Shown here: piece after piece, positions 45,136 to 53,686 of the stretch
Layout: each line of letters begins with the position of its first letter
Numbering within the stretch: the first letter of the stretch is position 1
Assembly: GCA_023432985.1 (NCBI GenBank)
Contig: JAEZEQ010000040.1
Coordinates: 10,198 to 74,197, forward strand
DNA length: 64,000 bases
Reading direction: 5' to 3'
Source: Bacteroidota bacterium
GTDB taxonomy: Bacteria; Bacteroidota; Bacteroidia; CAIKAF01
Translations under genes and position numbers: made by a program
Notes under the pieces: generated by a model
Seen by the model: the letters and a program-made list of their open reading frames with translations, nothing else
Told to the model about the DNA's origin: nothing
Databases searched by the model: none

Positions 45136-46404
45136 ATGGAAAACCTGAATATATTCTTCATCCTTATTTCCTGCATACTTCTATCCGCATTTTATTCGGG
45201 CATGGAATCCGCATTTATTTCGGCCAATAAACTGAAAATTGAAATCGATAAAAGTTCGGGCAATTTCACAGGAAAAATCATAGCCTATATTACCCGTCAA
45301 CCGGCCAAATTCTACAGTGCATTGCTGGTCGGAAATACTTTGGTAATTGCCGTATATGCCATTCATTTCAATAATATACTCCTTCCATATCTGTCGGCAT
45401 ACATAAGCAATAGCTTTTTGATTGTATTGGTCGAGATTTTTATCTCCGCATTTATTTTATTGATATTCGGCGAGTTTATTCCCAAAGCTTTCTTTCAAAT
45501 AAACCCCAATCGCATCATGCAAATATTTGCTGTACCCGCGTTTATTTCATTCATCCTTCTCTATCCCATCGTAATTTTGTTTACTTATATTTCTGAATTA
45601 TTTTTAAAAATAATCGGACAAAATTATAAAGACCTCGACCTTTCTTTTGGACGTATAGACCTCGATCATCTGGTAAAGGAAGCCACGGAAGAAAATCCGG
45701 CCGCCAACCAGGAATACGTAGACCATGAAATTAAAATTTTTAAAAATGCGCTCGAATTTTCGGAATTGAAAGTGCGCGATTGTATGACGCCCCGAAAGGA
45801 AATTATTGCCATAGACCTGGAAGACGGAATCGAAATTTTACAAAAGAAATTTGAAGAAACCGGCTTGTCGAAAATCCTTGTTTATAAAGATTCTATCGAC
45901 AATATTCTTGGATATGTACACAGCTTTTCTTTGTTTAAAAAGCCCACAGATTTAAGCCGTATTCTCATTAAACCTCTCGAAATGCGCGAATCGTATCCGG
46001 CTCAAAAAGCCTTGAGCGATTTGGTAAAAGATCGGAAAAGTATGGCGGTTATCATAGACGAATTCGGAGGAATATCTGGCTTATTGACTACGGAAGATTT
46101 AATGGAGGAGATATTTGGCGAGATTGAGGATGAACACGACACCGAAGATTTAAAGGAACAACGTATCGATGATAATGAATTTATCCTTTCTGCCAGATTG
46201 GAAATAAAATACCTCAACGAAAAATATAATCTGGGTATTCCCGAGTCGGAGGTTTACAGTACGCTCGCCGGATTTATTATTGATTCCTGCCAAAGCATTC
46301 CCACAAAAAATGAGGTAGTGCAAATAGATCAATTCGAATTTATTATTCTCGAAACCGGTGCTTCACGCATCGAAGAAGTAAAACTTACTATCAAGGAAGC
46401 ATAA
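45136..46404 (+). CDS. CNNM/CorC family membrane protein (DUF21 - CBS - CorC_HlyC)
   Basis: A 422-residue protein: DUF21 membrane domain of about four helices (1-190, with the FYSGMESAFISANK opening), a CBS pair (about 205-330, RDCMTPRKEI...) and the CorC_HlyC domain (about 340-420). This is the family of Mg/Co efflux proteins CorB/CorC and of gliding protein GldE. Role here is unresolved between metal export and a gliding/secretion accessory. TACCTTAG (45121-45128) lies 8 nt before the ATG, a weak -7 box. It ends at a bidirectional terminator. Confidence 0.88.
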   Translation: MENLNIFFILISCILLSAFYSGMESAFISANKLKIEIDKSSGNFTGKIIAYITRQPAKFYSALLVGNTLVIAVYAIHFNNILLPYLSAYISNSFLIVLVEIFISAFILLIFGEFIPKAFFQINPNRIMQIFAVPAFISFILLYPIVILFTYISELFLKIIGQNYKDLDLSFGRIDLDHLVKEATEENPAANQEYVDHEIKIFKNALEFSELKVRDCMTPRKEIIAIDLEDGIEILQKKFEETGLSKILVYKDSIDNILGYVHSFSLFKKPTDLSRILIKPLEMRESYPAQKALSDLVKDRKSMAVIIDEFGGISGLLTTEDLMEEIFGEIEDEHDTEDLKEQRIDDNEFILSARLEIKYLNEKYNLGIPESEVYSTLAGFIIDSCQSIPTKNEVVQIDQFEFIILETGASRIEEVKLTIKEA

Positions 46405-46410
46405 AAAAAA

Positions 46411-46435
46411 ACAAGCTTCTGATTAAGAAGCCTGT
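46411..46435. terminator. Bidirectional terminator between CNNM and lemA
   Basis: ACAAGCTTCT (46411-46420), loop GATTA, AGAAGCCTGT (46426-46435): a 10-bp stem with one G/U-type mismatch, preceded by nine A and followed by TTTTCT. It can end both convergent genes. Confidence 0.8.
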
Positions 46436-46459
46436 TTTCTAAATATCCTGAGCGCTTAA

Positions 46460-47065
46460 TTATTCCTCTTTCAAATTACTGAATTCCAAATCCGGAACTA
46501 CGTCCGCTCCTTCTTTTGCTTTGAAATAAGCTTTGCTGTCGAAGCCAAATATAGATGCAATTATATTAGCCGGGAATTTACGTATATAGGTATTGTAATC
46601 CTGAACCGTTTCATTAAACCGCATTCTTTCTGTGGCAATTCTGTTTTCGGTTCCCGCCAATTCGTCCATCAATGAAGTATAGCCCTGTATACTTTGCAAT
46701 TGAGGATAATTTTCAGTTATCATTAATAAGCGACCCAATGCCTGGCTCAATTCGCCCTGCGCAGCATCAAATTTATCCAATTCTTCTTGGGATAAATTCT
46801 TAGGATCTATGGTAACCTGAGTAGCTTTTGCACGAGCAGAAACTACGCCTTCGAGAATGTCTTGCTCGCGTATAGCCGCAGACTCAACCGTTTTTACCAA
46901 ATTCGGAATCAAATCCGAACGGCGTTGATATTGGTTTTCTACCTGAGCCCATGCCCCAACAATGGCTTCTTCTTTTTGTACCATGCTGTTATAACCGCAA
47001 GAGGGTAAAAACATGGACAGACCTAACAAAACAAACAATCCGAATACTACTTTTTTCATTTTCAT
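46460..47065 (-). CDS. lemA: LemA family lipoprotein
   Basis: A 201-residue LemA protein: a signal/lipobox ending FLPSC (Cys near 23), then the helical hairpin core with AWAQVENQYQRRSDLIPNLV, the LSQALGRLLMITENYPQL stretch and the NTYIRKFPANIIASIFGF motif. LemA proteins are widespread envelope proteins with unclear function, sometimes paired with TPM-domain proteins; no partner is adjacent here. Two ATG codons, 6 nt apart, are possible starts. Convergent with the CNNM gene. Confidence 0.93.
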   Translation of the reverse strand: MKMKKVVFGLFVLLGLSMFLPSCGYNSMVQKEEAIVGAWAQVENQYQRRSDLIPNLVKTVESAAIREQDILEGVVSARAKATQVTIDPKNLSQEELDKFDAAQGELSQALGRLLMITENYPQLQSIQGYTSLMDELAGTENRIATERMRFNETVQDYNTYIRKFPANIIASIFGFDSKAYFKAKEGADVVPDLEFSNLKEE

Positions 47066-47213
47066 TTAATACAAATTTGATTGTATAAATATAACAGATT
47101 TTCTTATCAATTTCGCAAGAGTCAACAAGAATTTAATTTTACCCTGCCTTGAAGTACTATTTGCAAAAAAGGCGGAAAAATGGAGAAATGAGGCGCATTC
47201 CGAGCTAAATTAT

Positions 47214-47221
47214 TACTTTTG
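47214..47221 (+). promoter_or_regulatory. -7 box of ribF
   Basis: TACTTTTG, an exact TAnnTTTG match, 16 nt before the ATG at 47237. Confidence 0.55.
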
Positions 47222-47236
47222 CCTGATTATTAGCAC

Positions 47237-48178
47237 ATGAAGGTTTACCGGGATTTAAAAGAATTTACAAAATTAGACAATGCGGTTGTGAGCACCGGCA
47301 CCTTCGACGGGGTACACAATGGGCATAAAATTATTTTACAGCGTTTATGCAAAACGGCCGAACAAACCGGTGGTGAAAGTGTATTAATTACCTTCGATCC
47401 ACATCCGCGCCTCGTTCTGAATCCCACAGGAAATACTGACCTAAAACTACTCACTACGGTAGACGAAAAAATCGCATTATTGGAAGCCCAAGGCATACAA
47501 CATTTGCTGATTATTCCATTCACTCCGGAGTTTGCACAAACCAGCGGAGAAGCTTATATAAAAGATATTTTGGTCGACACCATTGGGGTTAAAAAGCTGG
47601 TGATTGGATACGACCATCGATTTGGAAAAGGGCGTGGGGGAAGTTTTAAAGAACTGGTCGAATTGGCTCCTACATACGGGTTTGAAGTGGAAGAAATTCC
47701 GGCCGTTGAAATCGACGACTCCGCCATCAGTTCTACAAAAATTCGAAAAGCCATAGCAGCCGGCGATATGGAAGGCGCAAACGAAAAACTGGGCTACCCT
47801 TATGCCCTCTCCGGAAGGGTTGTAAAAGGACACCAATTAGGACGCACCATACAATTCCCAACCGCCAATATTGAACCCGAAGACAGCCTGAAACTCATAC
47901 CGGCTATTGGGGTATATGCCGCAACGGTAGAACTGAACAACAAGGAATATTATGCTATGGTGAATATAGGAGTTCGCCCCACTTTCGGTGGAAATAAATT
48001 GAAAATTGAAACACATATTATTAACTTTGAGGAGGACATATATCATAAAACCATTTGCATTCGTTTTAGATCCAGAATTCGTCCCGAAATAAAATTTAAT
48101 TCAGCCGATGATCTCAAAATTCAACTTCAAAAAGATAAAAATACCATACTTCGTATTCTTGCTGATATGGGTTGCTAA
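47237..48178 (+). CDS. ribF: RibF, bifunctional riboflavin kinase / FAD synthetase
   Basis: A 313-residue enzyme making FMN and FAD. The N-terminal FAD synthetase domain (about 1-180) has the nucleotidyltransferase signature STGTFDGVHNGHKII, then TFDPHPR and the ISSTKIRKAI motif; the C-terminal riboflavin kinase domain (about 185-308) has the GHQLGRTIQFPTANIE motif and the NIGVRPTFGG strand. The 3' end overlaps the LRR gene by 71 nt in another frame. Confidence 0.95.
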   Translation: MKVYRDLKEFTKLDNAVVSTGTFDGVHNGHKIILQRLCKTAEQTGGESVLITFDPHPRLVLNPTGNTDLKLLTTVDEKIALLEAQGIQHLLIIPFTPEFAQTSGEAYIKDILVDTIGVKKLVIGYDHRFGKGRGGSFKELVELAPTYGFEVEEIPAVEIDDSAISSTKIRKAIAAGDMEGANEKLGYPYALSGRVVKGHQLGRTIQFPTANIEPEDSLKLIPAIGVYAATVELNNKEYYAMVNIGVRPTFGGNKLKIETHIINFEEDIYHKTICIRFRSRIRPEIKFNSADDLKIQLQKDKNTILRILADMGC

Positions 48179-48743
48179 TGCCTGCGTTTCAGCCCCGGCA
48201 GCTAAGGCTCAGGAATGGCAGGATGTGCCGGTTTATACAGATTTAAAGGAGGCTTTAAAAAATCCCAAATCCGTTAAAAGACTCGATCTTTCCAAACAAA
48301 AACTAAGTCGTATTCCTTCCGAAGTTTTCACTTCTTTTCCGAATATGTACGAGCTTGTGCTTTCAAAAAACAAACTCAAAACCCTACCCGACGAATTGGG
48401 AAATCTTCGAAATTTGCGCATTCTGAAACTGGATCGGAATAAATTCGAAAGTCTGCCCGAAACTATAGGCAGACTCGAAAAGCTGGAAGTTTTAGACGTT
48501 AACCGAAGCAATTTATATTACCTGCCTGAATCTATAGGCAATTGTCATTCTCTCGAACGTATTATTGCATGGGATACCAATTTGATTACCTTACCCAATT
48601 CGCTCAAAAAATGCCATTCTTTAGGTTATATAGACCTTAGAAATATAGAATTTAGTTCCTCTCTTCAGGAAGAATTAAAAACTATGCTGGCCGGTGTCAA
48701 AATTGAATTCACCAATAGCTGCAATTGTGGACCCAATCCTTAA
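48108..48743 (+). CDS. Secreted leucine-rich repeat protein
   Basis: A 211-residue protein with a signal peptide (KIPYFVFLLIWVANACVSA; a Cys at about 26 may be lipidated) and five to six LRR units in the mature part, such as LVLSKNKLKTLPDELGNLRN and LKLDRNKFESLPETIGRLEK. Bacterial LRR proteins of this type bind proteins; no ligand is evident. The ATG at 48108 lies 71 nt inside ribF, which is unusual, but the signal peptide starts exactly there and no later start keeps it. The stop shares TTAA with the convergent TonB receptor gene. Confidence 0.8.
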   Translation: MISKFNFKKIKIPYFVFLLIWVANACVSAPAAKAQEWQDVPVYTDLKEALKNPKSVKRLDLSKQKLSRIPSEVFTSFPNMYELVLSKNKLKTLPDELGNLRNLRILKLDRNKFESLPETIGRLEKLEVLDVNRSNLYYLPESIGNCHSLERIIAWDTNLITLPNSLKKCHSLGYIDLRNIEFSSSLQEELKTMLAGVKIEFTNSCNCGPNP

Positions 48744-51127
48744 GGAGCTTCCAATCGTATGGTCACCCCTCCGTTGAAATGTATGCCTGCCATAGGATAT
48801 ACATAATTCACATCGGTACGTTCTCCACCCCAATAATAGCCGTAAGTATAGCCATTGGGTGCATAAGATGTATTGGTGACATTAAAGGCATTTGCAAAAA
48901 AGCTGATTCCCGCCCAATCTTTCACTTTTAAGTGATAACTCAGACGCAGATCTGCCGTAAAAAAGCCCTTTAAGCTGCGGCTTATTTGTTGGGTATTATC
49001 CAGATATTGGCGACTAACGCCTTTACCTGTTATATCAATAGCAAATCCCTTCACAGGCACTATGTTGATTTGGAATCCGCCCACCCAGCTTGGCGAAAAC
49101 GCAATACTGCTGTTTTTATATATGGTTTCTAATTGTCCCCCATTATCATAATCGTCTATATATTCCACAAACTCTTTAATTCGGTTCTGACTAAATGCCA
49201 GGTTTGCCCCTATGCTGATTACCTTATGCAATCTGGCTTTGGCGGTTAACTCTATACCGGCACGGTAACTCACAGGCACATTTATGCGCGTATAGGCACC
49301 CACGTCGTTGATTTTTCCGGTTTGTATCAATTGGTTCTTATAATGCATATAATACAAAGTGGCCGAAGTAGATACTTTCCCTTTTCTGAACTCGTAACCC
49401 AACTCGGTATCATACAAAGTTTCGGGAGTGGGAACCTGCGCCAGGCCTGCTTCCAAATCATCGCGATTGGGTTCTTTATTTCCCATTGCAAAAGAGGCAA
49501 ATACGGTATGAGCCGGATTTATTCGGTATAATATTCCCGCTTTAGGGTTTACAAAATTCCAATGGAAATCGCCCTTTAGGGTGGGGTTTACTCTAAAACC
49601 ATGTACTTTATAGTTCACATATCTATATTGCAAATCGGCAAAAACATACATTTCTTTCCATACTCTGTAATTCAATTTGGCATATATATTGGCCTCATTT
49701 TTAAATGCCGGAAAATAGTAATACCGGTGCGATACAGAATCCATACCCTTAGATGCCCAAATAACATCTCCATAATGTCGGCCATCGTAAGCAAGCCAAG
49801 CTCCGCCGGCTTTCAGGTTTACCCTGTTTTTCTCGTATTGAACCGAAAAAGTAGCCCCATAAAAATAATTATCCAGCGCCAATTGTCGAATTATATCGCT
49901 TTGATAGTTCGTATCCTGTCCCGAAATCTGTGGTGGCAAAGCATAATCGGCATAATCTACATCGGCTTTATACTGCTCATAATGACCTTTACCACGTGTA
50001 AGGAAAGTGGCTGCCTGCAGGTTTATATTTTCATTAAAACGATGAGTGAAAAATAAACGATAATAGTCCTGACGATAATTATCTGTTTCGTTGGCGTAAG
50101 GCGAACCGGGTTTTTCCATTCCCGATTCATTATAGGTTGGGATAGAATCGACCAAAGCCTGGGGGACTCCATTCCATGCCTGATAAGTTTTTTCTTTACC
50201 GGTAAACACATTAAAGCGAAGGCTGGTTTTCTTTCCCAGATAGTTAACTGAACCAAAGAGTGATTGAAGATTAGAGAAGGCTCTATCTATATATCCGTCT
50301 GAGGAAATTTTACTGGCACGTACATCTACCGTAAAACGATTTGCCAGTAGGCCCGAACCTCCGCTAAGGGCAACTTTATAGGTATTAAAACTTCCATAGG
50401 AAGCACTGATTTCGCCATATGGTTTTAGATTTTGTTGTTGGGTTTGCAGGTTGATTCCCGCTCCAAATGCGCCTCCACCGGTGGTGGATGTACCCACCCC
50501 TCTTTGGATTTGAATGCTTTGTGCACTCCCGGCTATATCAGGTGTGTTTACCCAAAAAACGGCTTGCGATTCCGGGTCATTTACAGGTATACCGTCGAAG
50601 GTCACATTGATGCGTGTAATATCACTACCCCTTATTCTCAATCCGGTATAACCAACCCCATTTCCTGCATCCGAAAAAACAACCGTACCCGGCGTTTGAT
50701 CGAGCAAGACAGGCAAATCTTTTCCCGTATTCAACGGGGCTATATCTTTTGCCGTCCACTCTGTTTTCACAAAAGGATCGTTCTCGCCCACGCGCAAGGG
50801 GATTACGTGAATGTCGACCTTATTGAGCAATAATGGGGAAAATTGAAGTAGAATTTCTTTATCTATTCCCATTTTCAAGGTATCCTTTTTGGGCAAATAA
50901 CCGAGACTACTCAGCTCTACAATCACCATGTTCTGAATCGATTGAATAGCAAATCGCCCTTCCTTATCGCTTGATGTTCCCGTAAAAGAGTCGAGCACCT
51001 TTACCGAAGCACCAACAATAGGTTCCTTACTTTTTTGGTCTAATATCCGACCTGTAAATTGATTTTGTGCCCATACATTCAGCGCACCAAATGAGAATAA
51101 AATCCCAAAGCATACAGCATGTTTCAT
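48740..51127 (-). CDS. TPP-riboswitch-controlled TonB-dependent receptor (predicted thiamine uptake)
   Basis: A 795-residue outer membrane receptor: signal peptide to about 20 (LNVWAQ), carboxypeptidase-regulatory-like domain (about 22-105), a plug (about 130-235, with GLRIRGSDITRINVTFDGIP) and a 22-strand barrel to the C-terminus. A complete TPP riboswitch lies upstream, so the substrate is predicted to be thiamine or a thiamine phosphate, as in the Bacteroidota outer membrane receptors (Omr1) proposed for thiamine. No thiamine synthesis genes are in the window. It ends by sharing TTAA with the LRR gene. Confidence 0.88.
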   Translation of the reverse strand: MKHAVCFGILFSFGALNVWAQNQFTGRILDQKSKEPIVGASVKVLDSFTGTSSDKEGRFAIQSIQNMVIVELSSLGYLPKKDTLKMGIDKEILLQFSPLLLNKVDIHVIPLRVGENDPFVKTEWTAKDIAPLNTGKDLPVLLDQTPGTVVFSDAGNGVGYTGLRIRGSDITRINVTFDGIPVNDPESQAVFWVNTPDIAGSAQSIQIQRGVGTSTTGGGAFGAGINLQTQQQNLKPYGEISASYGSFNTYKVALSGGSGLLANRFTVDVRASKISSDGYIDRAFSNLQSLFGSVNYLGKKTSLRFNVFTGKEKTYQAWNGVPQALVDSIPTYNESGMEKPGSPYANETDNYRQDYYRLFFTHRFNENINLQAATFLTRGKGHYEQYKADVDYADYALPPQISGQDTNYQSDIIRQLALDNYFYGATFSVQYEKNRVNLKAGGAWLAYDGRHYGDVIWASKGMDSVSHRYYYFPAFKNEANIYAKLNYRVWKEMYVFADLQYRYVNYKVHGFRVNPTLKGDFHWNFVNPKAGILYRINPAHTVFASFAMGNKEPNRDDLEAGLAQVPTPETLYDTELGYEFRKGKVSTSATLYYMHYKNQLIQTGKINDVGAYTRINVPVSYRAGIELTAKARLHKVISIGANLAFSQNRIKEFVEYIDDYDNGGQLETIYKNSSIAFSPSWVGGFQINIVPVKGFAIDITGKGVSRQYLDNTQQISRSLKGFFTADLRLSYHLKVKDWAGISFFANAFNVTNTSYAPNGYTYGYYWGGERTDVNYVYPMAGIHFNGGVTIRLEAP

Positions 51128-51171
51128 TTCCTGTCTGTTTTTTGTTCAACAATAAATAAATCGACAGGAAA
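51127..51171 (-). promoter_or_regulatory. Start-codon-sequestering hairpin of the TonB receptor mRNA
   Basis: On the plus strand TTTCCTGTC (51127-51135) and GACAGGAAA (51163-51171) are perfect 9-bp inverted repeats around a 27-nt loop. In the minus-strand RNA the second arm, GACAGGAAA, contains the AGGA-like ribosome site and ends on the first base of the AUG. Closing this stem would block translation. It lies just 11 nt past the riboswitch aptamer, so it is the probable expression platform. Confidence 0.7.
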
Positions 51172-51182
51172 CACTTGGTGTA

Positions 51183-51261
51183 CCTGCCATTCCTACGGCG
51201 GCATTATCCGCATCAGGTTTTACGGGTGTATTCTCAGCCTTTTAAAGCACCCCGTGGCAAG
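51183..51261 (-). promoter_or_regulatory. TPP riboswitch (THI element)
   Basis: Minus strand, in order: P1 arm CTTGCCA, CGGGGTGC, GGCTGAGA, ACCCG, AACCTGATGCGGATAATGCC, the CCGTAGGAA end and P1 arm TGGCAGG, pairing with the first arm through one G-U. All conserved TPP-binding segments (CUGAGA and the ACCUGA / GGAUAAUGCC helix) are intact. It senses thiamine pyrophosphate and should repress the TonB receptor when TPP is plentiful. Confidence 0.95.
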
Positions 51262-51287
51262 ACGAATAGAAATTCGTAATGATGAAA

Positions 51288-51318
51288 CAAAGGTATAGAG
51301 CCTTTTTGATTTTGCAAA
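51288..51318 (-). promoter_or_regulatory. Promoter of the riboswitch-controlled receptor
   Basis: On the minus strand TTTG (51318-51315), a 19-bp spacer and TACCTTTG (51295-51288), an excellent -33/-7 pair. Initiation near 51281 would give a leader of about 154 nt that holds the riboswitch and the hairpin. It begins 40 bp beyond the lptF/G stop. Confidence 0.65.
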
Positions 51319-51358
51319 TTTTTGATAAAAAATGGGATGCTCTATCTATACTAAACGA

Positions 51359-52441
51359 CTATCTCTGGGCTGTGCGCGCTAAATATAAGCCTACAAAAAA
51401 GAAGAAAACATTGGGCAACCATGCGGCAATAAAGGGCGACATGGTTCCATTTACGGCATAGGTAACAGCCACTTTATCGAAAAATATATACGAAAATCCG
51501 AGTCCGATTCCCATAGCAATATTCAGACCTATACCTCCCCTCACCTTTCGTCCGGCAAGCGGTACAGCAATCAGGGTAAGAATAATTGTAGAAAAAGGAT
51601 TACTCCATCTCTTATATTTCTCGATTAGATACAAGTCGATATAACTACTCCCCGAAGCTTTTTCATTTTCTACAAATTCATTGAGCTGAAAATAATCCAT
51701 AGTCGATATATCTCTATTCATCACCTGAAATATTTCGGGCGAAAAAGGCAATAAGGTATCGACCTGTGTAGCTGTATAAATACGATCTCCATTGTCGGCT
51801 GCTCGCCTTACCATATAATCGACCAGCGTCCATCGCTGATGCAAGGTATCGTAAATCACGGAATAAGCCATGAGTTTGCTTATCATGTTTTTGCCTTCAA
51901 ATTGTTCTATAGACAATTTTTGTCCGTTCATGTTCTCATTATTCCAATACTCGATATACAAAAACTGTCCCGGTGAAATTTGCCTGTGCAGATTACGTGG
52001 ATTATAGGTTCCGTGTCCGAAATATTCTCTTTCGAATGCCGATTTTTTCTTATTTGATGTAGGAACCACAAAATTGCCGATAATGGCCAAAAATATGGCA
52101 ACAAATATGGCCGATCCCATAAAAGGCGCCAAGAAACGTCTATAACTTACACCCGATGCCAGGATCGCAACAATTTCGCTGCGCGCAGCCATTCGGGAGG
52201 TGAAATAAATTACCGAAATAAATGCAAATAATGGAGCAAAAAGGGATGCAAAATAGGGTATAAAATTGGCATAATAAACCAAAACAATTTCTTTCAAAGG
52301 TGGCACTTTCCCTCGTCTGCCTAGGAAATCATCCACTTTTTCGGAGATATCGAAAACTACAGCGATAGCGATAATTAAGGTCAGACTTACAAAAAAAGTT
52401 ACCAGATATTTCTTTGCTATGTAGCGGTCTATAGTTTTCAT
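51359..52441 (-). CDS. LptF/LptG family LPS export permease
   Basis: A 360-residue permease that, with LptB, extracts LPS from the inner membrane. It opens MKTIDRYIAKKYLVTFFVSL, has six transmembrane helices (three at each end) and a periplasmic beta-jellyroll between about 125 and 260. LptF and LptG are hard to separate from one sequence. The ATG at 52441 is preferred to an in-frame GTG at 52450. It is convergent with no neighbour and divergent from pabB, 69 bp away. Confidence 0.9.
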   Translation of the reverse strand: MKTIDRYIAKKYLVTFFVSLTLIIAIAVVFDISEKVDDFLGRRGKVPPLKEIVLVYYANFIPYFASLFAPLFAFISVIYFTSRMAARSEIVAILASGVSYRRFLAPFMGSAIFVAIFLAIIGNFVVPTSNKKKSAFEREYFGHGTYNPRNLHRQISPGQFLYIEYWNNENMNGQKLSIEQFEGKNMISKLMAYSVIYDTLHQRWTLVDYMVRRAADNGDRIYTATQVDTLLPFSPEIFQVMNRDISTMDYFQLNEFVENEKASGSSYIDLYLIEKYKRWSNPFSTIILTLIAVPLAGRKVRGGIGLNIAMGIGLGFSYIFFDKVAVTYAVNGTMSPFIAAWLPNVFFFFVGLYLARTAQR

Positions 52442-52498
52442 TGAATGCACAAAGAAACAAAAACTAAATCGGACTTAAAACATTGTGTAAATATTCCG

Positions 52499-52506
52499 TA
52501 AAATTG
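52499..52506 (+). promoter_or_regulatory. Candidate -7 box of pabB, 5 nt before the ATG
   Basis: TAAAATTG, one base off TAnnTTTG, with the G 5 nt before ATG 52511; TTG at 52483-52485 is upstream but close for a -33. Confidence 0.4.
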
Positions 52507-52510
52507 CAGT

Positions 52511-53686
52511 ATGGAAATAGATTATCCCTATTTTTTTGAAGCCAGAACTTATCCGCTACACAACAAACCGGATGCATACGGACAATTTGTCCGCATGAAG
52601 GCCTATGCAGGGGAAAATGCTTTTCTGGCAAATAGCATCGAACTGCTGCAAAAAAAAGGAAATGGGAAATTTTTATGCGGATATTTAGCATACGAACTCA
52701 ATGCTGCTTTCGAAAAAATCCCTTCACCGGATTCGGGTAAATCTATAGCTCCATTGCAATTTTTCGAACCCGAAAAGATGCAGTTCTACGATAAAATGGA
52801 AGAGGATCAGGATTGCGATTTTTCCGTTGAATGGATAGAAAAACCTCGTGCCGATTTCAGTAAAAAAGAATATATAAATACCATACATGCAATTCAGGCC
52901 CATTTGCAAGCCGGGGATATATACGAACTTACCTTCTGTATGCAATTGAAAGGCAAAGCCCGCATTAGGAATCCCTATGCTTTCTATAATCAGCTCTGCC
53001 GACTGAATCCCGCACCTTTTTCGGCCTTATTGAAACAAAAAAATCTTTGGCTTTTTTCTGCCAGTCCGGAACGATTTTTGGTAAAAAGAGACCGGCTTAT
53101 CGCTTCCCAACCCATCAAAGGTACTATCAGACGGAGCTCGGATAAAACGGAGGACGAAAAATTAAAAAAGGAATTATTCCTCTCCGAAAAAGAAAGAGCA
53201 GAAAATGTAATGATTGTAGACCTGGTGCGAAATGATTTGTCGCGCATTGCACAGAAAAACAGTGTAGAAGTGAAAGAACTATTCGGACTCCACACTTTCC
53301 CCACGGTTCATCAATTGATCTCGACCATTGAAGCCCGCGTAAAGGATGATATAGATACGATAGACATATTGCGAGCCTGCTTTCCTCCGGGAAGTATGAC
53401 CGGCGCGCCAAAAATAAGCGCTATGCAGATTATTTCGGCATTAGAAAAAAATAAAAGGGGACTTTTCAGCGGTTCGGTGGGTTATTTAACCCCCGACGGT
53501 GATTTCGATTTTAATGTAGTGATCCGCTCCGTTATTTACGACGAAAATACCCACGAAATAAGCATCCCCATAGGTGGTGCCATTACCCTTAAAAGTAAGC
53601 CCGAAGCCGAATACGAAGAATGTAAACTCAAAGCTGCCGCCACGATAAAGGCATTGGCATTAGAAGCGGAGGATATCCTATGGTAA
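52511..53686 (+). CDS. pabB: PabB, aminodeoxychorismate synthase component I
   Basis: A 391-residue chorismate-using enzyme making 4-amino-4-deoxychorismate for folate. PIKGTIRRS (Lys after Pro-Ile) is the PabB rather than the TrpE form (PIAGT), and ENVMIVDLVRNDLSR, FPPGSMTGAPKISAMQII and GGAITLKSKPEAEYEE follow in the chorismate-binding domain. It should pair with a glutamine amidotransferase PabA, which is not in the window. Its 3' end overlaps tilS by 7 nt. Confidence 0.9.
   Translation: MEIDYPYFFEARTYPLHNKPDAYGQFVRMKAYAGENAFLANSIELLQKKGNGKFLCGYLAYELNAAFEKIPSPDSGKSIAPLQFFEPEKMQFYDKMEEDQDCDFSVEWIEKPRADFSKKEYINTIHAIQAHLQAGDIYELTFCMQLKGKARIRNPYAFYNQLCRLNPAPFSALLKQKNLWLFSASPERFLVKRDRLIASQPIKGTIRRSSDKTEDEKLKKELFLSEKERAENVMIVDLVRNDLSRIAQKNSVEVKELFGLHTFPTVHQLISTIEARVKDDIDTIDILRACFPPGSMTGAPKISAMQIISALEKNKRGLFSGSVGYLTPDGDFDFNVVIRSVIYDENTHEISIPIGGAITLKSKPEAEYEECKLKAAATIKALALEAEDILW

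Noticed and set aside
48233..48511. Minus-strand frame opposite the LRR gene
   Set aside because: Antisense of leucine-rich repeats; the plus-strand gene has a signal peptide and repeat register.
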